From: Saccopteryx bilineata
Lineage: Eukaryota > Chordata > Mammalia > Chiroptera > Emballonuridae
Assembly (NCBI RefSeq): GCF_036850765.1
Contig: NC_089490.1
Span: forward strand, 130,972,522-131,036,521
Length of the DNA: 64,000 nt
Direction of reading: 5' to 3'
The notes below the pieces were generated by a model. It did no database searches, had not been told where the DNA came from, and saw nothing but the letters and a program-made list of their open reading frames with translations. Made by a program: the position numbers and the translations under genes. Positions 46,447 through 58,596 of this stretch are shown here, in pieces; the first letter of the stretch is position 1; each line of letters starts with the position of its first letter.

Positions 46447-46659
46447 CCCCGGTCGGCAAACCGCGGCTCACGAGCCACATGCAGCTTTTTGGTCCCTTGA
46501 GTGTGGCTCTTCCACAAAATACCATGTGCGGGCACTACCTCGATAAGGAATGTACCTACCTATATAGTTTAAGTTTAAAAAATTTGGCTCTCAAAAGAAA
46601 TTTCAATTGTTGTACTGTTGATGTTTGGCTGTGTTGACTAATGAGTTTGCTGACCACTG
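46447..46659. mobile_element. Short non-autonomous hAT transposon (213 bp)
   Basis: The left end CCCCGGTCGGCAAAC and the right end read inward CAGTGGTCAGCAAAC form terminal inverted repeats. A perfect 8-bp duplication CTCTAGGG lies at 46439-46446 and 46660-46667, with the TCTAG centre typical of hAT target sites. It is a different family from the element at 39177. Confidence 0.9.
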
Positions 46660-47100
46660 CTCTAGGGGAAGACTGGAGAAATTATTAAAGTAAAAGTTTG
46701 TACATGCATTTCTAAAAGTAAAATCTATTTGTGCCAAGACTTAAGAAATATAAACTCTGGGCCCAACATTACTGCTTCCTATATGGCTTGATAGCATTTA
46801 ACTGAAGCACTGATTTTAATCTTACTCTTCCCTGAAAAACCAAAGGCCTGGGTATGTGCCATGGGATCTCACTGTCCACAGAGACCCCAAGCTGCCAGGG
46901 CCAGCCACTGGCCAGTGGTGCTCCCTGTAGACAGAAGGTGAACAACTGTGGTGGATGCGGCCCATGATTGTCCTTTGCTCCTGGGAACTTGTACTCTCAG
47001 GAGGCCTGCCTGAGGCCACTGAGGTCACAGGAGAGAGGTCAGGTGTCTTTCCTGAAGTGCCACTTCTTTATGACAGTAAGCATTTGAAAACATCAATGTT

Positions 47101-47515
47101 GGCCCTGGCTGGTTTGCTTAGTGGTAGAATGTTAGCCTCCCATATGGATGTCCCAGGTTCAATTCCCAGTCAGGGCACACAGGAGAAGCGACCACCTGCT
47201 TCTCCTCCACTCCCCATCTCCCTTCTCTTTCTCTCTCTCTCTCTCTCTCTCCTCCTCCTCCTCCTCCTCCTGCAGCCATGGCTCGGTTGGAGCAAGTTGG
47301 CCCCTGGCACTGAGGATGGCTCCATGACCTACCTCATCTCAGATACTAAAATAGCTTGGTTGCCAAGCAATGGAACAACAGAATCAGATACGCAGAGTAT
47401 CACCTGGTAGGAGGCTTGCTGGGTGGATCCTGATCAGGGCCCATGCAGGAGTCTGTCTATATGCCTCCCCGCTTCTCACTTAAGAAAAATAAAATAAAAT
47501 AATTTTTTTAAAAAG
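47101..47515 (+). repeat. tRNA-derived SINE (long type)
   Basis: The head GGCCCTGGCTGGTTTGCTTA is followed by a B box (GGTTCAATTCCCAGTC), a (CT)n/(CTC)n stretch (47228-47271), the long body and an A-rich tail. TCAATGTT at 47093-47100 and 47516-47523 is the target-site duplication. Confidence 0.92.
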
Positions 47516-47599
47516 TCAATGTTATAATAAAGTAAACTTGGACATATCGCTGAGGCAAAGCAAAGTTCACATAAAATTTTCAAGCTACACTGGAGATTC

Positions 47600-47830
47600 T
47601 AAAGCGAGGTGGCTAAAACCACTGCCTAAGAACCAAATTTGGCTCATCACCTGTTTTCTTAAATAAACTTTTATTGGCAGGCAGCCACACACACTCATTT
47701 ATGAATTGTCCTTGCTGCTTTACCACTATGGTAGTGGAGTGGAGTGGGCAGGGCAGGAACTGTAAAGTCCATGAGGCTAAAAGTAGTCACTGCCTAGTGC
47801 TAAAGAAATATTTGCTATCAGGTTCTGAAG
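47600..47830. mobile_element. Old mammalian hAT (Charlie-type) relic
   Basis: CCAAATTTGGCTCATCACCT, AAATAAACTTTTATTGGCAG and CACTCATTTATGAATTGTCC resemble a common mammalian hAT-Charlie-type repeat that has 'aaataaagttttattgg' in this position. No terminal repeats or duplication can be seen; the edges are approximate. Confidence 0.6.
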
Positions 47831-49584
47831 GACTCTCCTATATGCACAGTGTCCACCTGAGCCCCAGCCCTCTAGAGTTTGCAGTTCGTTCCACCGCATC
47901 AGCGCCCTCAGATGTCCATGTTAAACAAGCACTGGGCATAGCACGAGGACCATCTCTGAATTGAAAGGAACTGTGTCTAATCCTGCCTTTTACCCACCTA
48001 GCAAAGGGCTCTGAACTTGGCTTCCTCAACTTTAAATATCCCAAACACTCTGAGCATTCACAAAGGCGGGCACAGTCCCTGGCAAGAGGTGGCCTGGCAA
48101 GAGGCCTCCCTTTGCCCTTTTCAGCTAGCTTCCCCCAGACCCTCTAAGTGGAGCAGCCCTTTCCCCAGAGCCATTACAGGGACTTTGCACTTGAGTTGAG
48201 CTCCACCCTCTCCCTGCTCGGGCCGCAGCCCAATGCCACCTCCACTTCAGCCTTGCCAGCTCACTGGGCCTGTGAGGTCACTTTGGGATTCTTTTCAAAG
48301 CAATCGAATGACCTGATCTTAACCATTTTAAAACAACAGAGTAGGAGGGGCAGATTTCTGGGCAGGAGCACTCTCTTTCAGCTGTGTTAGCTGCTTGTGT
48401 TCTGGGAGAACCCCCCAAACCCCTAAGACACCTTTCCTGCTGAAGGTAGATGCTCCTTAGGCCCACAAAGAACATAGGATTCCAAGCGCCTTCTGAGCTT
48501 TTGAAGCAAGGCTGTATCCTCACACCCCTCTGAGCATGGAAACTGTCTTTGTACAGTATGTTCTTAAACAATGTTTGTTGAATGAATGGTTTCTCTCTGT
48601 TCCAGGATTCAGATTTTTTTTTTCTCTTCTCTTTTCTTTTCTAATTTAATCCAGATGTTGGCCTGGGCTTACCACAGCCTTGCCAGGGTTTGCAAACAAT
48701 CAGAGACATATGGCTCCATTTCTCACCAGCTTCCAGTAATGTCAGGGCCACGTGGTGATGGTGGAGAAGGCGGGAGAGGTGGGGCAGGGATGTTTCTGCT
48801 GGTCGCAGGGAAGAGGCAAGTCTCGTGAATTGGTGAAGCTCCAAACCAACCTGAGGAAGGCGCAGCCCCAAGTCTCATTCACGTGTCTCTGGCTCTGCTT
48901 CCTGGTAAAGAGAAAAACATCTCTGCCACTGGATACTAACCCTTGGTTCCGTTCAGTTGAAGGGAATCAGACAGAGCTACTGGGCAAAGGTGTACGTGCG
49001 GGTTTGGGCCTCGCTGTCGTACAGCAGGGAGGGCAGAGAGCAGAAGCTCCTGTTGTCACACGCAGCTCCCCAGGCCCCAGGGCCTGCCGGAGCCATGGGC
49101 CGCATGGGGCCCTCCAGCACTGTTCCTGCTCCTCGTGCTTGTCCCCGTGTGCCATCAGAGGACAGGGCTGTCAGAGCCAGGGGTGTGTGGGAGGCTGCCA
49201 CACCGCTTGTAAAAGGGCAGCACTCGCAGCTGCTGGGGGGAGCCAGGCAGGAGGTGTGTAGTAGGGCCAGGGTAGCTGTGGGCAGCGTGGAGGGGTAAGA
49301 ACTGGGGCAACTGAAGACACAATGTCCTGGGAGGCCTTTCCTGTATCCTACTCACTTCTGGTCATGTAAGAAGAAGCAGGCCCTGTATTGCCAGCTCTTT
49401 TTGTTCCACGAGAAGCTGGAAATACAACTTTTATAGAGAATCTAATTATTTTTTCATGTCAGCTAATTGAAATTAAGACCTCACACCACACAAATGCATC
49501 AGAATGTGGCTGCAGGCAAATCTGGCCAGTCAGTGGGCTCATTGCTCCCTCTGGCCTAGAAGAAAGGATGCAGCTGCCTGCTGT
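47831..49584. other. Intronic sequence
   Basis: No gene is recognised. 49400-49480 is a unique AT-rich block with TAATTATTTTTTCATGTCAG and AATTGAAATTAAGACC. The 169-codon frame at 48752-49261 looks like a chance frame. Confidence 0.5.
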
Positions 49585-49700
49585 GTCCAGTGATGGGGCA
49601 ATTACGCCCCCTCCCAGGGCTGTTGTGAGCATGACTGGTGCTTAACACCAGGAAAGTGCTGAGCGCATGGCAAGTGTCTCACAAATGTGAGCCATCCCTG
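49585..49700 (+). repeat. MIR relic
   Basis: GGGCTGTTGTGAGCATGACT and CAGGAAAGTGCTGAGC fit the MIR 3' core. Confidence 0.5.
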
Positions 49701-49978
49701 TCATCTGTTAGGTTTCACCACTCTCTGAACCCTTGTTCTAACCTGGCCCCATTCGGGGCTCTGGGCACAGAAGTGAGCAGCCATGTCCCTGTACCTCCAG
49801 AGCTCAAGCCTGGGAGGATTGAGAGCAAGGCCGGGAATGAGTTTGCACCTGGTGAACACATGTGCCAGTCACAGAGACACTGGGTGCTGCAGGGAGCAGA
49901 AAACACTGCCTAACACAGGCAGGGACCACTGGGGAGGGACCTGAAAAGTGCAAGTGCTGCTGCAGCTGGCAAAGCAGT

Positions 49979-50167
49979 GGCCCTGGCCAGGTAGCTTAGT
50001 GAGTTAAAGCATCTTTCCAACATGCCAAGGTCGTGGGTTTGATCCCCAGTCAGGGCATTTACAAGAACCAACTGATGACAGCCGAATACAAATTGATGTT
50101 TCTCTCTCTATGTTTCTCTCCCTTCCTCTCTCTCTGAAAATCAATTAATAGATTTTAAAAAAAAATC
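49979..50167 (+). repeat. tRNA-derived SINE (short, Ves-like type)
   Basis: GGCCCTGGCCAGGTAGCTTA, B box GGTTTGATCCCCAGTC, then CAAATTGATGTTTCTCTCTC and an A run. This form matches the Ves SINE type described from many bats, from memory. Confidence 0.9.
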
Positions 50168-50779
50168 AAAGGCCCAGTAGCATCGCTGCATCACTGTGTA
50201 CAGCTGGGCCCAGCTGGAGTGCAGGACGCTGGGGGAGAGGCAGGACACGAGGTTTGCAAAGCCTTCTGGGACAGACTAAGGGACCTGGGATTCACTGCAG
50301 GCCTACCCCAGGGTAGTGATAGGCTAGTTCTGGGCCTTAAAAGAGAAACATCCATTTTTAGGGATTCAGGGCTTATACCATGCAGGCCCTGTGCAAGGGG
50401 CATGTGTGTGATGTCTGCATTGCCCAGTGGCCCTGTGAGAGCCTTCCCCTACATCAGTAAGATCCCTGAGGCTCAGAGAGGGCGGCGGCATGACTCAGGC
50501 TTGGAAGACAGGATATCTGTGCCTTTGGAAAGGCAGATCATCCTCAGAGACCTAGCCCAGGTGGTGTCCTGCCCCTGGCCTGAAGAGCAAGCACTCCTGA
50601 CACTCTGAGGAGTGTGTTCGCGCCCTGGCCTCTCTGACCTCCAGCAGCATCTGCTGGCACTTGCCCACACACAGCTCTTCTCTCCACCTGATTCTCTGAC
50701 TCTCCTGGTGTTTCCCCTGGGCTTCTCCACCCAGTGTCTTTTCTGTTCTCTCTAACGTTTGCTTACCCACTCTGTTCCT

Positions 50780-50865
50780 CCTCATTCAGCATATAGCTAT
50801 AGAGCACCTCGTACATGCCAAACAGCGTACAGGTGCTGGGAATGTGCTGGTGAGCATCGGGTCTT
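50780..50865. repeat. MIR/L2-type relic
   Basis: TATAGAGCACCTCGTACATG and GTACAGGTGCTGGGAATGTG follow the same old repeat text as 54180-54290. Confidence 0.45.
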
Positions 50866-51689
50866 GCCTGCATGGAGCACACGTGGTGGTGGAGTAGATG
50901 ATAGCTCCCCGGTGATGACAGAGAAGATGGAGTGGGGTACCACGGCTGTCCTTACCTCTGCCTCTACCTTTTCTCCCCCCACTCCCTTCCTCCTGGGGGA
51001 CTTCCTGACAGCTGACATGGAAGCCTCTAAGCAGCCTGACCTTAGCCTCCATAGGGGGCTGATGGTCATCAGAGCCACTGTTAGAGTCCCCATGGACCAG
51101 GAGAGCCAAGCATGGCACTCCTCAGTGACAGCTTGAGGCAGCTGTGGAGCTTGTCTCACACAGACTCCAGCAAGGAAGTAACAGGTAAGCAGACTGTCAC
51201 AGCGCAGGGCTACGGTCTGAGCTAGTAGAGGCTGTCTCCCTCCCTACACCCACTGCTCAGTTGCAATCTAGCGACCCTGCCGGGGGTGGGGGCCCTTGCC
51301 TATGTGTCTCAGAAAGGTTAGGTACTCATGCGAAGCACCACAAGTTTAATATTGAGGTCCTAGGGGTCTACTTAGCTGATTTGCACGTTCAATACCTGGC
51401 CAAAGGCCCAGCACATAATAGGTGTTGATTAAACGTCTTATGAATGAATGAATGAGTAAATGAATTCCCATAAAGTGATTACGGTCCCAGAGATGTCCAT
51501 GAAAAGGCAGTCTCCACCTGTCCATGGAGAAGAAGTCCCAGTAGCCTACGTGTCTGTCCTTCCTTACACTCAAGGCTTTTCTCCATCACAGATGTTGGAT
51601 GTTTGAAAAGCTGAGTCACAAGCACATGACTGAAACTTCAGCTGGTTTCCTGAATTGCTCTCCAAAACCTTTGCCCCGATTCCCTCTTG

Positions 51690-51810
51690 TGCCCTTGTGA
51701 GCAGGTTTCTCCATTTTTCTGAGCCTCAATTTCCCCACTGGTCACACAGGTATATTGATGCTCATTGGCAGAATGTGGGAGGTGAAAATCAATTATATGA
51801 GGCACTGGGC
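51690..51810 (+). repeat. MIR relic
   Basis: TGAGCCTCAATTTCCCCACT followed by a region ending ATATGAGGCACTGGG follows the MIR core. Confidence 0.6.
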
Positions 51811-53396
51811 TGGGCCTCCGAATATCAGAGCTGATCAGTGAGGTGCTACAGCTTTTTGTGTCCCTTACACCGTGTCCGGAGAAGCTTAGCTGTAGAGGAC
51901 ACACCTGACTGCCTTGGAGCAGCAGAAAGGACAAAGGCCTTGGTAACGCCGGAGCCCTCTGCCTGGCTGTGCAGTTAGCTGCAGAGGTAAGCCTCAAGCT
52001 GGTTTGGCCAGAGGAGTTGGTGCCACTCCATGCAGAGGGTGTCACACCCTCAGCAGGCCCCTGGAGTGGGTGGCATGGAGTGGGGCAGGCTCAGAGGTTC
52101 AGGACAGGGCAACCCCTGAGACCAAGCTAGCCGATAGGGTAGGTGGATGGGGAACTTTGGGAGCCAGCTGGGGTCTAGGCACTGAGGACGCAGAAGGACC
52201 CCAGTTCCCAGGACACAGAGCTGGTGGAAGGTGAAGGCAGGTAACCATCTAACAAAGGAGGAGACTTCAGATAGGCTGGCCCAGCAGAGGGATGGCTCGG
52301 AGGGAGCAGTGTATGCATTAGCATAGTGAGACCCTGAGAATGACCCCATACTCAAGATGCAGCAACCTGGTGTGGGGACAGGCAGTCCTGCTGCCCTGTC
52401 CCACAATAGCTTGGCTCAGAGACAGACCTGTGGACTTCCCATGGTCCTTCAGACCCAGAAAAAACCTTCTAGAGCTTGTCGCTCCAAGAGCTCTGCCCCA
52501 CCCCTTTGGTGTGGGCTCCTGTGCAGCGATGCGCTCACCCCCTGCTCCCTGCATTTATCCCATTCTCACCCTTCTTGATGCCTGTCCTGAGCCAGGGCCA
52601 GCGGCCAAACTGTTTCCTGCTGTGTTCACTACGTGCTTTCACTTCCAGGGGTTGTGCTCACAGCGGTCTGGGCATCAAGCTGTCGAGCTGCAAGTGGGGT
52701 TACACAGCGGCTCCTGAGCTTTGCGAGGAGCCCTGAGTTCCTCTCTAGAGCCTCCCTCCTGCTTGTGCAAGGGCACAAATGACCCTGCACTGTCACGGTT
52801 TCCGCAGTCTCTTCAGGGTGGCCACCTCCTGGGCAGGGTCTCCTTGCCACATCACTTGGGGACCCCTGGGGCCCTAGTGGCAGTGGAAAGCCTGCCCTGA
52901 ATCCTCGTCATTTTTGCTGAAGGATGAGAGACACATCTGGCTTCAAGCTCTTTACCTGGGCTGCTCAGGTGCTGGGCCCCTGCTGGTCCAGGTCCCTCCA
53001 GGTCCAGGTCCAATGTTATGATGATCTGTTCATTCTACAGCCTCTCCCAGTCCCAGGCCAGCTACCTCCACCCTCAACCAGCACAGCTAGGAGCTGAGGA
53101 GCCCACACACACCCCTCTGAGTCTGGGGAGCCAGGTTGCTGCTGGGTCTGTTCACTGACGGGACCCCCTTCCATTTCTCGCCTCCACTTAGCGCCACATT
53201 GGGAGTGGACTCTACTTTTGCTGTGTGGCCTTGTTTTAGGGTCCATGTGAGAAGGAGCCCTTAGCCCTTGGGATCAGTTTGGCCCTTAAGGTATGTGGGG
53301 AGCAACAGCAGGAATGGGCCATAACCCTGATCTGACTTCCTGCCTCTACCAGCCACCTGCCCTTACCTGCCTGGTCAACCAGCAAGCTTTCTCCTC

Positions 53397-53425
53397 CCCT
53401 GTTCCTGTCCCTGTCCCTGTCCCTG
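53397..53425. repeat. (CCCTGT)n short tandem repeat
   Basis: About four to five CCCTGT-like hexamers in a row. Confidence 0.85.
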
Positions 53426-54179
53426 GGGACTTCCCATGTGCCATGTCTGCCGTCCTAAGGATAATACTGCCCCTCTTTCTTTCCTTGGGTAGAAGTGGTG
53501 GTAGGAAAGTAGAAAAATATGAGTGACACGATGAATGAAAAACCATTGTTTTCAATGACAACAGTGTGCCCTGTGGGACACAGGTGACAGAGATCACACC
53601 TCGGATGGAGGTCATGCACCACAGGCTCCGAGACTGGTGGGGGAGGGGGGATGCCTGTGGTTTCCCTGTGAGGGGCCTGCCTGAAACTACTTCTGAATGA
53701 GACTCCAGGCTGGGCCCAGGGCTCTAAGGTCTGGGAGTCAACTTACGCTGCCTAGGGTGGAACTCTTCCACAAAGAAGGCAAACTTCTACATTATCATGC
53801 AGAACCAGTCCTGCCTTATTGCCTGTTCCAGAACAGAATCTTGGCTGCATCTTTTAATAAGTAAAGGGCACATTACAATGTATTTTCCCAAACAAGAGAG
53901 TCCTTGGCCTCTCTCCATGCAGAGAAGGGCTGCTGCTTTGAACACTTCCCCCAAGGTTTAAAGATTCCTGGATCATTTTCTCAGACAGGCTCAAGTACTC
54001 TGTCCCAGCCTTCCCCTCCTGTGGTCTGGGCTGAGGAGAGCAGATTCTCCCAGCACACAGGCCTCTGGGAGGGCAGGATGGGCACAGGGAGGCACTAGGC
54101 ACTTACTTGAGGCCTAGGTCATTTGGGCATCATGGCCCACTGCTGTCATACATTTCGCCCATGTCCTATTGGTCCACAT

Positions 54180-54290
54180 TCTCTAAAGTTATCCACTCAT
54201 TCATTTATGTAAAACTCTTCACTGACCACCTACTCCGAGCCTGACACTGCTAGGGACACAGCAGTGAGAGACGTACCTTCTGTGTCAAAT
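54180..54290. repeat. MIR/L2-type relic
   Basis: CATTCATTTATGTAAAACTC and GACACTGCTAGGGACACAGC follow the common old mammalian repeat text 'ttcattca...caggcactgtgctagg...acagcagtga'. Confidence 0.5.
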
Positions 54291-55871
54291 CTTAGTCAAG
54301 TCTGCAAGCCACTCCTCTGGCAGGTGGGTCAGGGGCTTGCTTTGCGCAGGGGACAGTTATGCTAGGGGAAGAACATGAGGGCACAGCAGGTGCAAAAGCC
54401 CTGAGCTAGGGATGGGCTCCCTGTGCCAGGGCCCTGAGTGGGGGATGGGCTTTCTGTACAAGGGGCCAGGCCAGCCTGAGATGAAGCACAGGGTTCCGAC
54501 TTCATTCCGTTGCAATGGGAGGATCTTGGGTGGGGATAAGGGGTTAAGCCGGGGAGTAACTTCCCCCTTCCTTGAAATGCATTTATTACTTTGCCTTTGT
54601 TTCTTTAAATGCTTTTCAGATATTTCAAGAATTCAGGGGCTGAGGAGAAAAAAAGGAATTCCAGGAACGAGCCTCTGCACAAGCAGCAGGAGGGGCAGCC
54701 AGGCTTCTAGGAGCAGAGTTTTGGGGACTGAGGGTCCCAGAGGAAACTGACTGAAGTAGGTCACAGAGAAGCCAGCCTGGCCAACCTGGACAGGCCCCAA
54801 GGACCTGTTCCTGGGGGCCTTGGGAAGTCTTAAGGGCTTCAGGCAGAGGGAGGAGGTCAAGTCTGCTCTAAAGCAGTGACTGAGTCATGAAGAATGGTGT
54901 CTGGGGGATGTGAGCAGGACATAGGGTGGGAAGGCATTTAGGAGCCCACCACCTGCATGCCTGTCTGGAAGGTGAGGTGGGTTCCGGGAGGAGAGATGTG
55001 AGGGAGATGTCTGGAGGCCACCCTGTGTCTTTGGTTGTTCTTTTTGGCATGTCTGTAAGCTCTCTGCTCAGCAGAAATATCATGGCTGTGTCCCTAGTAA
55101 GGATTTCACACATTATCCTCAATGGTACCCACACCCACAAGGGCACCACAGGCTTCCTGAGTCACAATGGCATCTGAGCAACATCCCATGGGGACAGGGA
55201 GGCAACTGGCAAGTCCACAGCCTTCTGGAAAGTTGTCATGGCTTAGGAGAATAGGGCAGATCCATTTTTTAGGCCCTTGGAGGACAAGGGCAGTAGGGCC
55301 CTCTGCTCAACACACTGTGAGGAGTGGGAGCCAGCACCAAAGGGGAACCTCTTTACTGGTTTGGGGTCTCTGCCACACCTCACCAATGAGCAAGAACTTT
55401 GCCCAGGCCAGTGGTCACATGAGGGTCCTGCCCTCTGAGAAGGGAGTGCAAGGACCTGACCTCAGGGGAACCATAGGGAAGGCTCTTGAGTAGAAAGAAT
55501 ATCAGGCTGGGAGACCCCAAAATTTCAGCAACCGCTGGGAGATGTGTGTCATAGAGCGAGGCCAGGGTACAGCCAGCTGGAATCCCTGCCTCCCTGAGAG
55601 GAGCTGTGTCCCTGTGTGGAGGGGCAGAGGCTTCCTACTGCAGAAATCCACGAGAGGGGTGCCACTGGCCAGGCCTACTGGGTGAGCAGGTCTTGGGGGA
55701 GCCTGGAGAGCAGGCTTGGCTGCTGGCCTGCCCAGTGGCCTGGGCTCCTCACTGGCTTTCTACACAGGATGAAAAGAGACTTGTGACCTGGCCCATGAGA
55801 GATGGCTCACCAATTTTCCATTTAAAAGCTGCTAGGGGGCGGACTCAGGTCAGAAATTAAGCTTCGACTCC

Positions 55872-56253
55872 ATGCTTGTCATAGTCAGCTCTGGCCACTG
55901 TAAAGTAACAGTACAGACAAGGTGGTTTACATATAACACGATGGGATCATGTAGTTTGGAAGCTTGAAGTCCAAGATCAAAGCTCTAGCTAATTCAGTTC
56001 CTGGTGAGGGCTTCCATCCTGGCTTGCTGACAGCCACCTGCTTGCCCTCTCCTCACATGGCAGAAAGGGGGAACCAAAAGAGACAGAGACAGCTCTCAGG
56101 CATCTCTTCCTATAAGGGCACTAATCCCATCATGGAAGCCCTACCCTCATGGCCTCGCCTAACCTCTGCCAGAGGCCCTACTTCCTCACTCCATTACTAT
56201 GGGGCTTGTGTTTCAACATATGAATATGGGGACACAGTTCAGTGCATAACAGG
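55872..56253 (-). repeat. MaLR-type LTR (MST/MLT1-like), minus strand
   Basis: On the plus strand the stretch contains GATCATGTAGTTTGGAAGCT, GGTGAGGGCTTCCATCCTGG, CTCCTCACATGGCAGAAAGG, CTATAAGGGCACTAATCCCA and CAACATATGAATATGGGGAC. These are, in reverse order, the hallmarks of a MaLR LTR (gaattcatatgttg, agtgcccttataag, ccatgtgagg). It is an ancient solitary LTR with no internal region. Confidence 0.75.
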
Positions 56254-58512
56254 GTTGTCTGTCACTTGTCCTCCCCCTGAATAGGAGTGTGTGCGTGGCC
56301 CGCTGTCCCACTAAGCACATCTGTCCCAGCAAGCTGTGCTCTGGGCAGTGGCCCTCCAGGCTGCAGACCTGTGGTTTGGGTTGCTCAGGGTTTGTTCTCT
56401 CTGCTGCAGCCATGCAAGGAAATCTGCCTCCCCTACTGCAGACCAGCACCCCCGGGCTCTCTAAGACCCCACTGTGTCCCCCAGCCATCCTGCTCACTGT
56501 CCCTGGGTCCCCTACTCATAGCCGGGAGCTTGGCCGCTTATCCAGGCTCTCACTGCTGAAGCTCTTGTGCATCCATTTCTGCTCTCTGTTCACCCCAGAG
56601 GTAACCCTGCTCCCAGATCCCAGCAGCAGATGGGGTGTAAGCTCTCCTTGCTGTTGCCTTCTTAAATATCAAGGCTGTTTGTATGCCATCCCCAGCCTGG
56701 TCCCATCCTCTTCCCTGCCCCTCCTGCTGCACACGGATCTCCCTGTGGTGCCCACCAAGGCTTCATCAAACTCTGGGAACCAGACTGGCCAGTTTTGCTA
56801 GAGATACATAAAGCAACTGCTTTAAAGACAGAAAAGAGAGAGAGAGAAAAAAAACCTTCCTCTCTTCAGAAAAACTGGCTTTTAGAGCTATTGTCTTGCT
56901 GTGGACTAAAATAAAGCCAAGCAGAGATGTCAGTGTTCTAGGGCTATGCACCCCGCCTGAGACCTCGGGGGTCTGCGGGGCAATGCGAACTACCAGCAGC
57001 AACAGATACGGAACTTTATTAATCTCACCGTCATTTCTTCTCACACATGTGAAAATTTAGTCCTCAGAAGCTTGGTGAGGTAGGGACTGTCATTCCTGTT
57101 TTACAAAGGAGTTAGCAAAGCACAAGTGAGCTGACAGAGCCTCCTGGGGCTCCACGTTGTCAGCTGCAGGTGGCCAGTGCCAGCTAACCCTCTCCAGACT
57201 CAAATACCTAGTAACAGTGACAGCCAGGCTCCTGTAGGTTAATTGTAGCCCCTTCCCAGTAGAAATATATTTGATCCATCAGCATTTGGTTTTCCTTGTT
57301 GACTCTCAACTTTCCCAAAGGATCTTTCCTCTCTTTCAAGGTGGTGATTATCACTGCTCTGCTAGAGACTATAAAAGCTGGGGTCCAGAGTGGGTACAGC
57401 ACGGGCCTGAGACGGCAGAGTGGCTCTGCCCTCACAGAGGACCGCCTCTGGGCCTGGCGTGTGCACGGGGAGGGTACACAGCCAGGTCACACTCATCCAC
57501 TCGCCTACTGGGTGCTGCTTGGGACACATAGGACAGTTACAGGTGACTGTGCTGCTCACAGTCATGGGAATACAAAGAGCTTGGGAAGCCAGGGACACTG
57601 GTGCTTGCTGAGGAGCAGATCAGACCTGGGGAGGCCCTTCTGAGAGGGAGGAACCAGAGGTTAGGCTGCCTGGAGGTCAGGGTTTGCTCAGCCAGCAAAG
57701 GAGGGAGCCGGGAGGAGCTATTCCTGGCAGAATATTGGTAGTGCATGGGGTGGACTCCTTGGGAAGGAAGGCTTTGTCTGCTCCAACCAGCGTTGACAGA
57801 AGGTCATGCTGGCTGTCTACGAGGAGTGTGGTCCCCGCACCTTTCTTGTACCATGAACCCCTTTGACATCTGGTGAAGCCGATGGGCACCTGCTCAGAAT
57901 AATATTTTTAAATACAAAAAATAAAATACATGAGAATAAACAGTGATAAAATACAAAAGGAGCCAATGATATGAGCTGCAGATATCAACCCAGAGCACAG
58001 GAAGCACAGTTGTGACAGATATGTCTGTTCATTAACGCATTAAAGTCAGCTCTGGTGGTGGTCCTACACCTACTGCCCCTTTCAAATAGTGATGAGCATA
58101 GATAACTTGTCCCAACCAGCAACAGCAACTGTGCAGTGAGCTCGGCTGGTGACAATCCGGAAACTGTTCGTGTCTCTGGAGTTGTAGCCTACGGTCACCC
58201 TTGAAGGAAAGGCCACGTGCAGTTTGAGGCTAGTGCAAATAGAGGGGTCAGTGACCAAGTTCAGGCTGCAGGTGGAGAGCTCTGTGCTGGCAGGAAGGGG
58301 CGCTGATAGGGGGGTGGCTGCAAGGTGGGGGACACAAAAGGAAGGGGGGACTTAATTCAAAGCAGAGGTGATAGCTGGTGGGAAAGAGGAAGGAATGGGG
58401 GTCCACAGTTCTGGCCTCGGGGCTGAGTGAGTAGTGATATCATTTGCAAAGCCAAGGCCTGATCCCTGGGCCTGAGATGCCTGCTGATGACATCTCCCTG
58501 GCTGTCTTTCAG
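56254..58512. other. Intron end before the second ADAMTS2 exon
   Basis: Single-copy sequence apart from a MIR scrap. The 170-codon frame at 56289-56801 matches nothing known. The acceptor CTGTCTTTCAG ends the intron. Confidence 0.55.
57055..57140 (-). repeat. MIR relic
   Basis: GAGGTAGGGACTGTCATTCC TGTTTTACAAAGGAGTTAGC is the antisense MIR core ('cccattttacagatgaggaaac'). Confidence 0.55.
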
Positions 58513-58596
58513 GTCAATGAAATCTACCACGACGAGTCCTTGGGCGCCCATATCAATGTGGTCCTGGTGCGGATAATCCTGCTGAGCTACGGGAAG
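58513..58596 (+). CDS. ADAMTS2: ADAMTS2 internal exon (metalloprotease domain)
   Basis: This 84-bp exon (28 codons, phase 0 at both ends) continues directly from the exon ending at 37805. The joined protein reads LTLMNI then [14 protein letters not shown] and ends LLSYGK, which is the early part of the ADAMTS2 metalloprotease domain. The acceptor is CTGTCTTTCAG and the donor is GTGAGT. No stop or frameshift is present. The open frame runs past the donor only by chance, so the splice sites define the ends. The exon carries no catalytic residues itself. It is probably exon 4 by comparison with the human gene. The preceding intron is 20,707 bp. Confidence 0.93.

Larger units (their letters stand above)
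50168..55871. other. GC-rich single-copy intron with MIR/L2 scraps
   Basis: Beyond the relics listed, nothing is recognised. Frames up to 135 codons occur on both strands without matches to known families. Confidence 0.55.
37806..58512 (+). other. ADAMTS2: ADAMTS2 intron between the two exons
   Basis: The intron begins GTAAGT and ends TTTCAG, and the exons on either side join in phase 0. It carries six SINEs, two short hAT transposons, a U2 snRNA pseudogene, old L1, LTR, MIR and hAT relics, and an unrecognised 319-codon open frame. Everything inside is listed separately. Confidence 0.88.

Noticed and set aside
48752..49261. 169-codon frame as a gene
   Set aside because: No recognisable domain and no splice signals that fit; frames of this size are expected by chance in GC-rich introns.
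56289..56801. 170-codon plus-strand frame
   Set aside because: No similarity to a known family and overlapping frames of similar length; most likely a chance frame.
37600..58596. Assignment of the exons to ADAMTS3 or ADAMTS14
   Set aside because: The text [20 protein letters not shown] and [10 protein letters not shown] fits ADAMTS2 better; the paralogues differ at several of these positions as I recall them.
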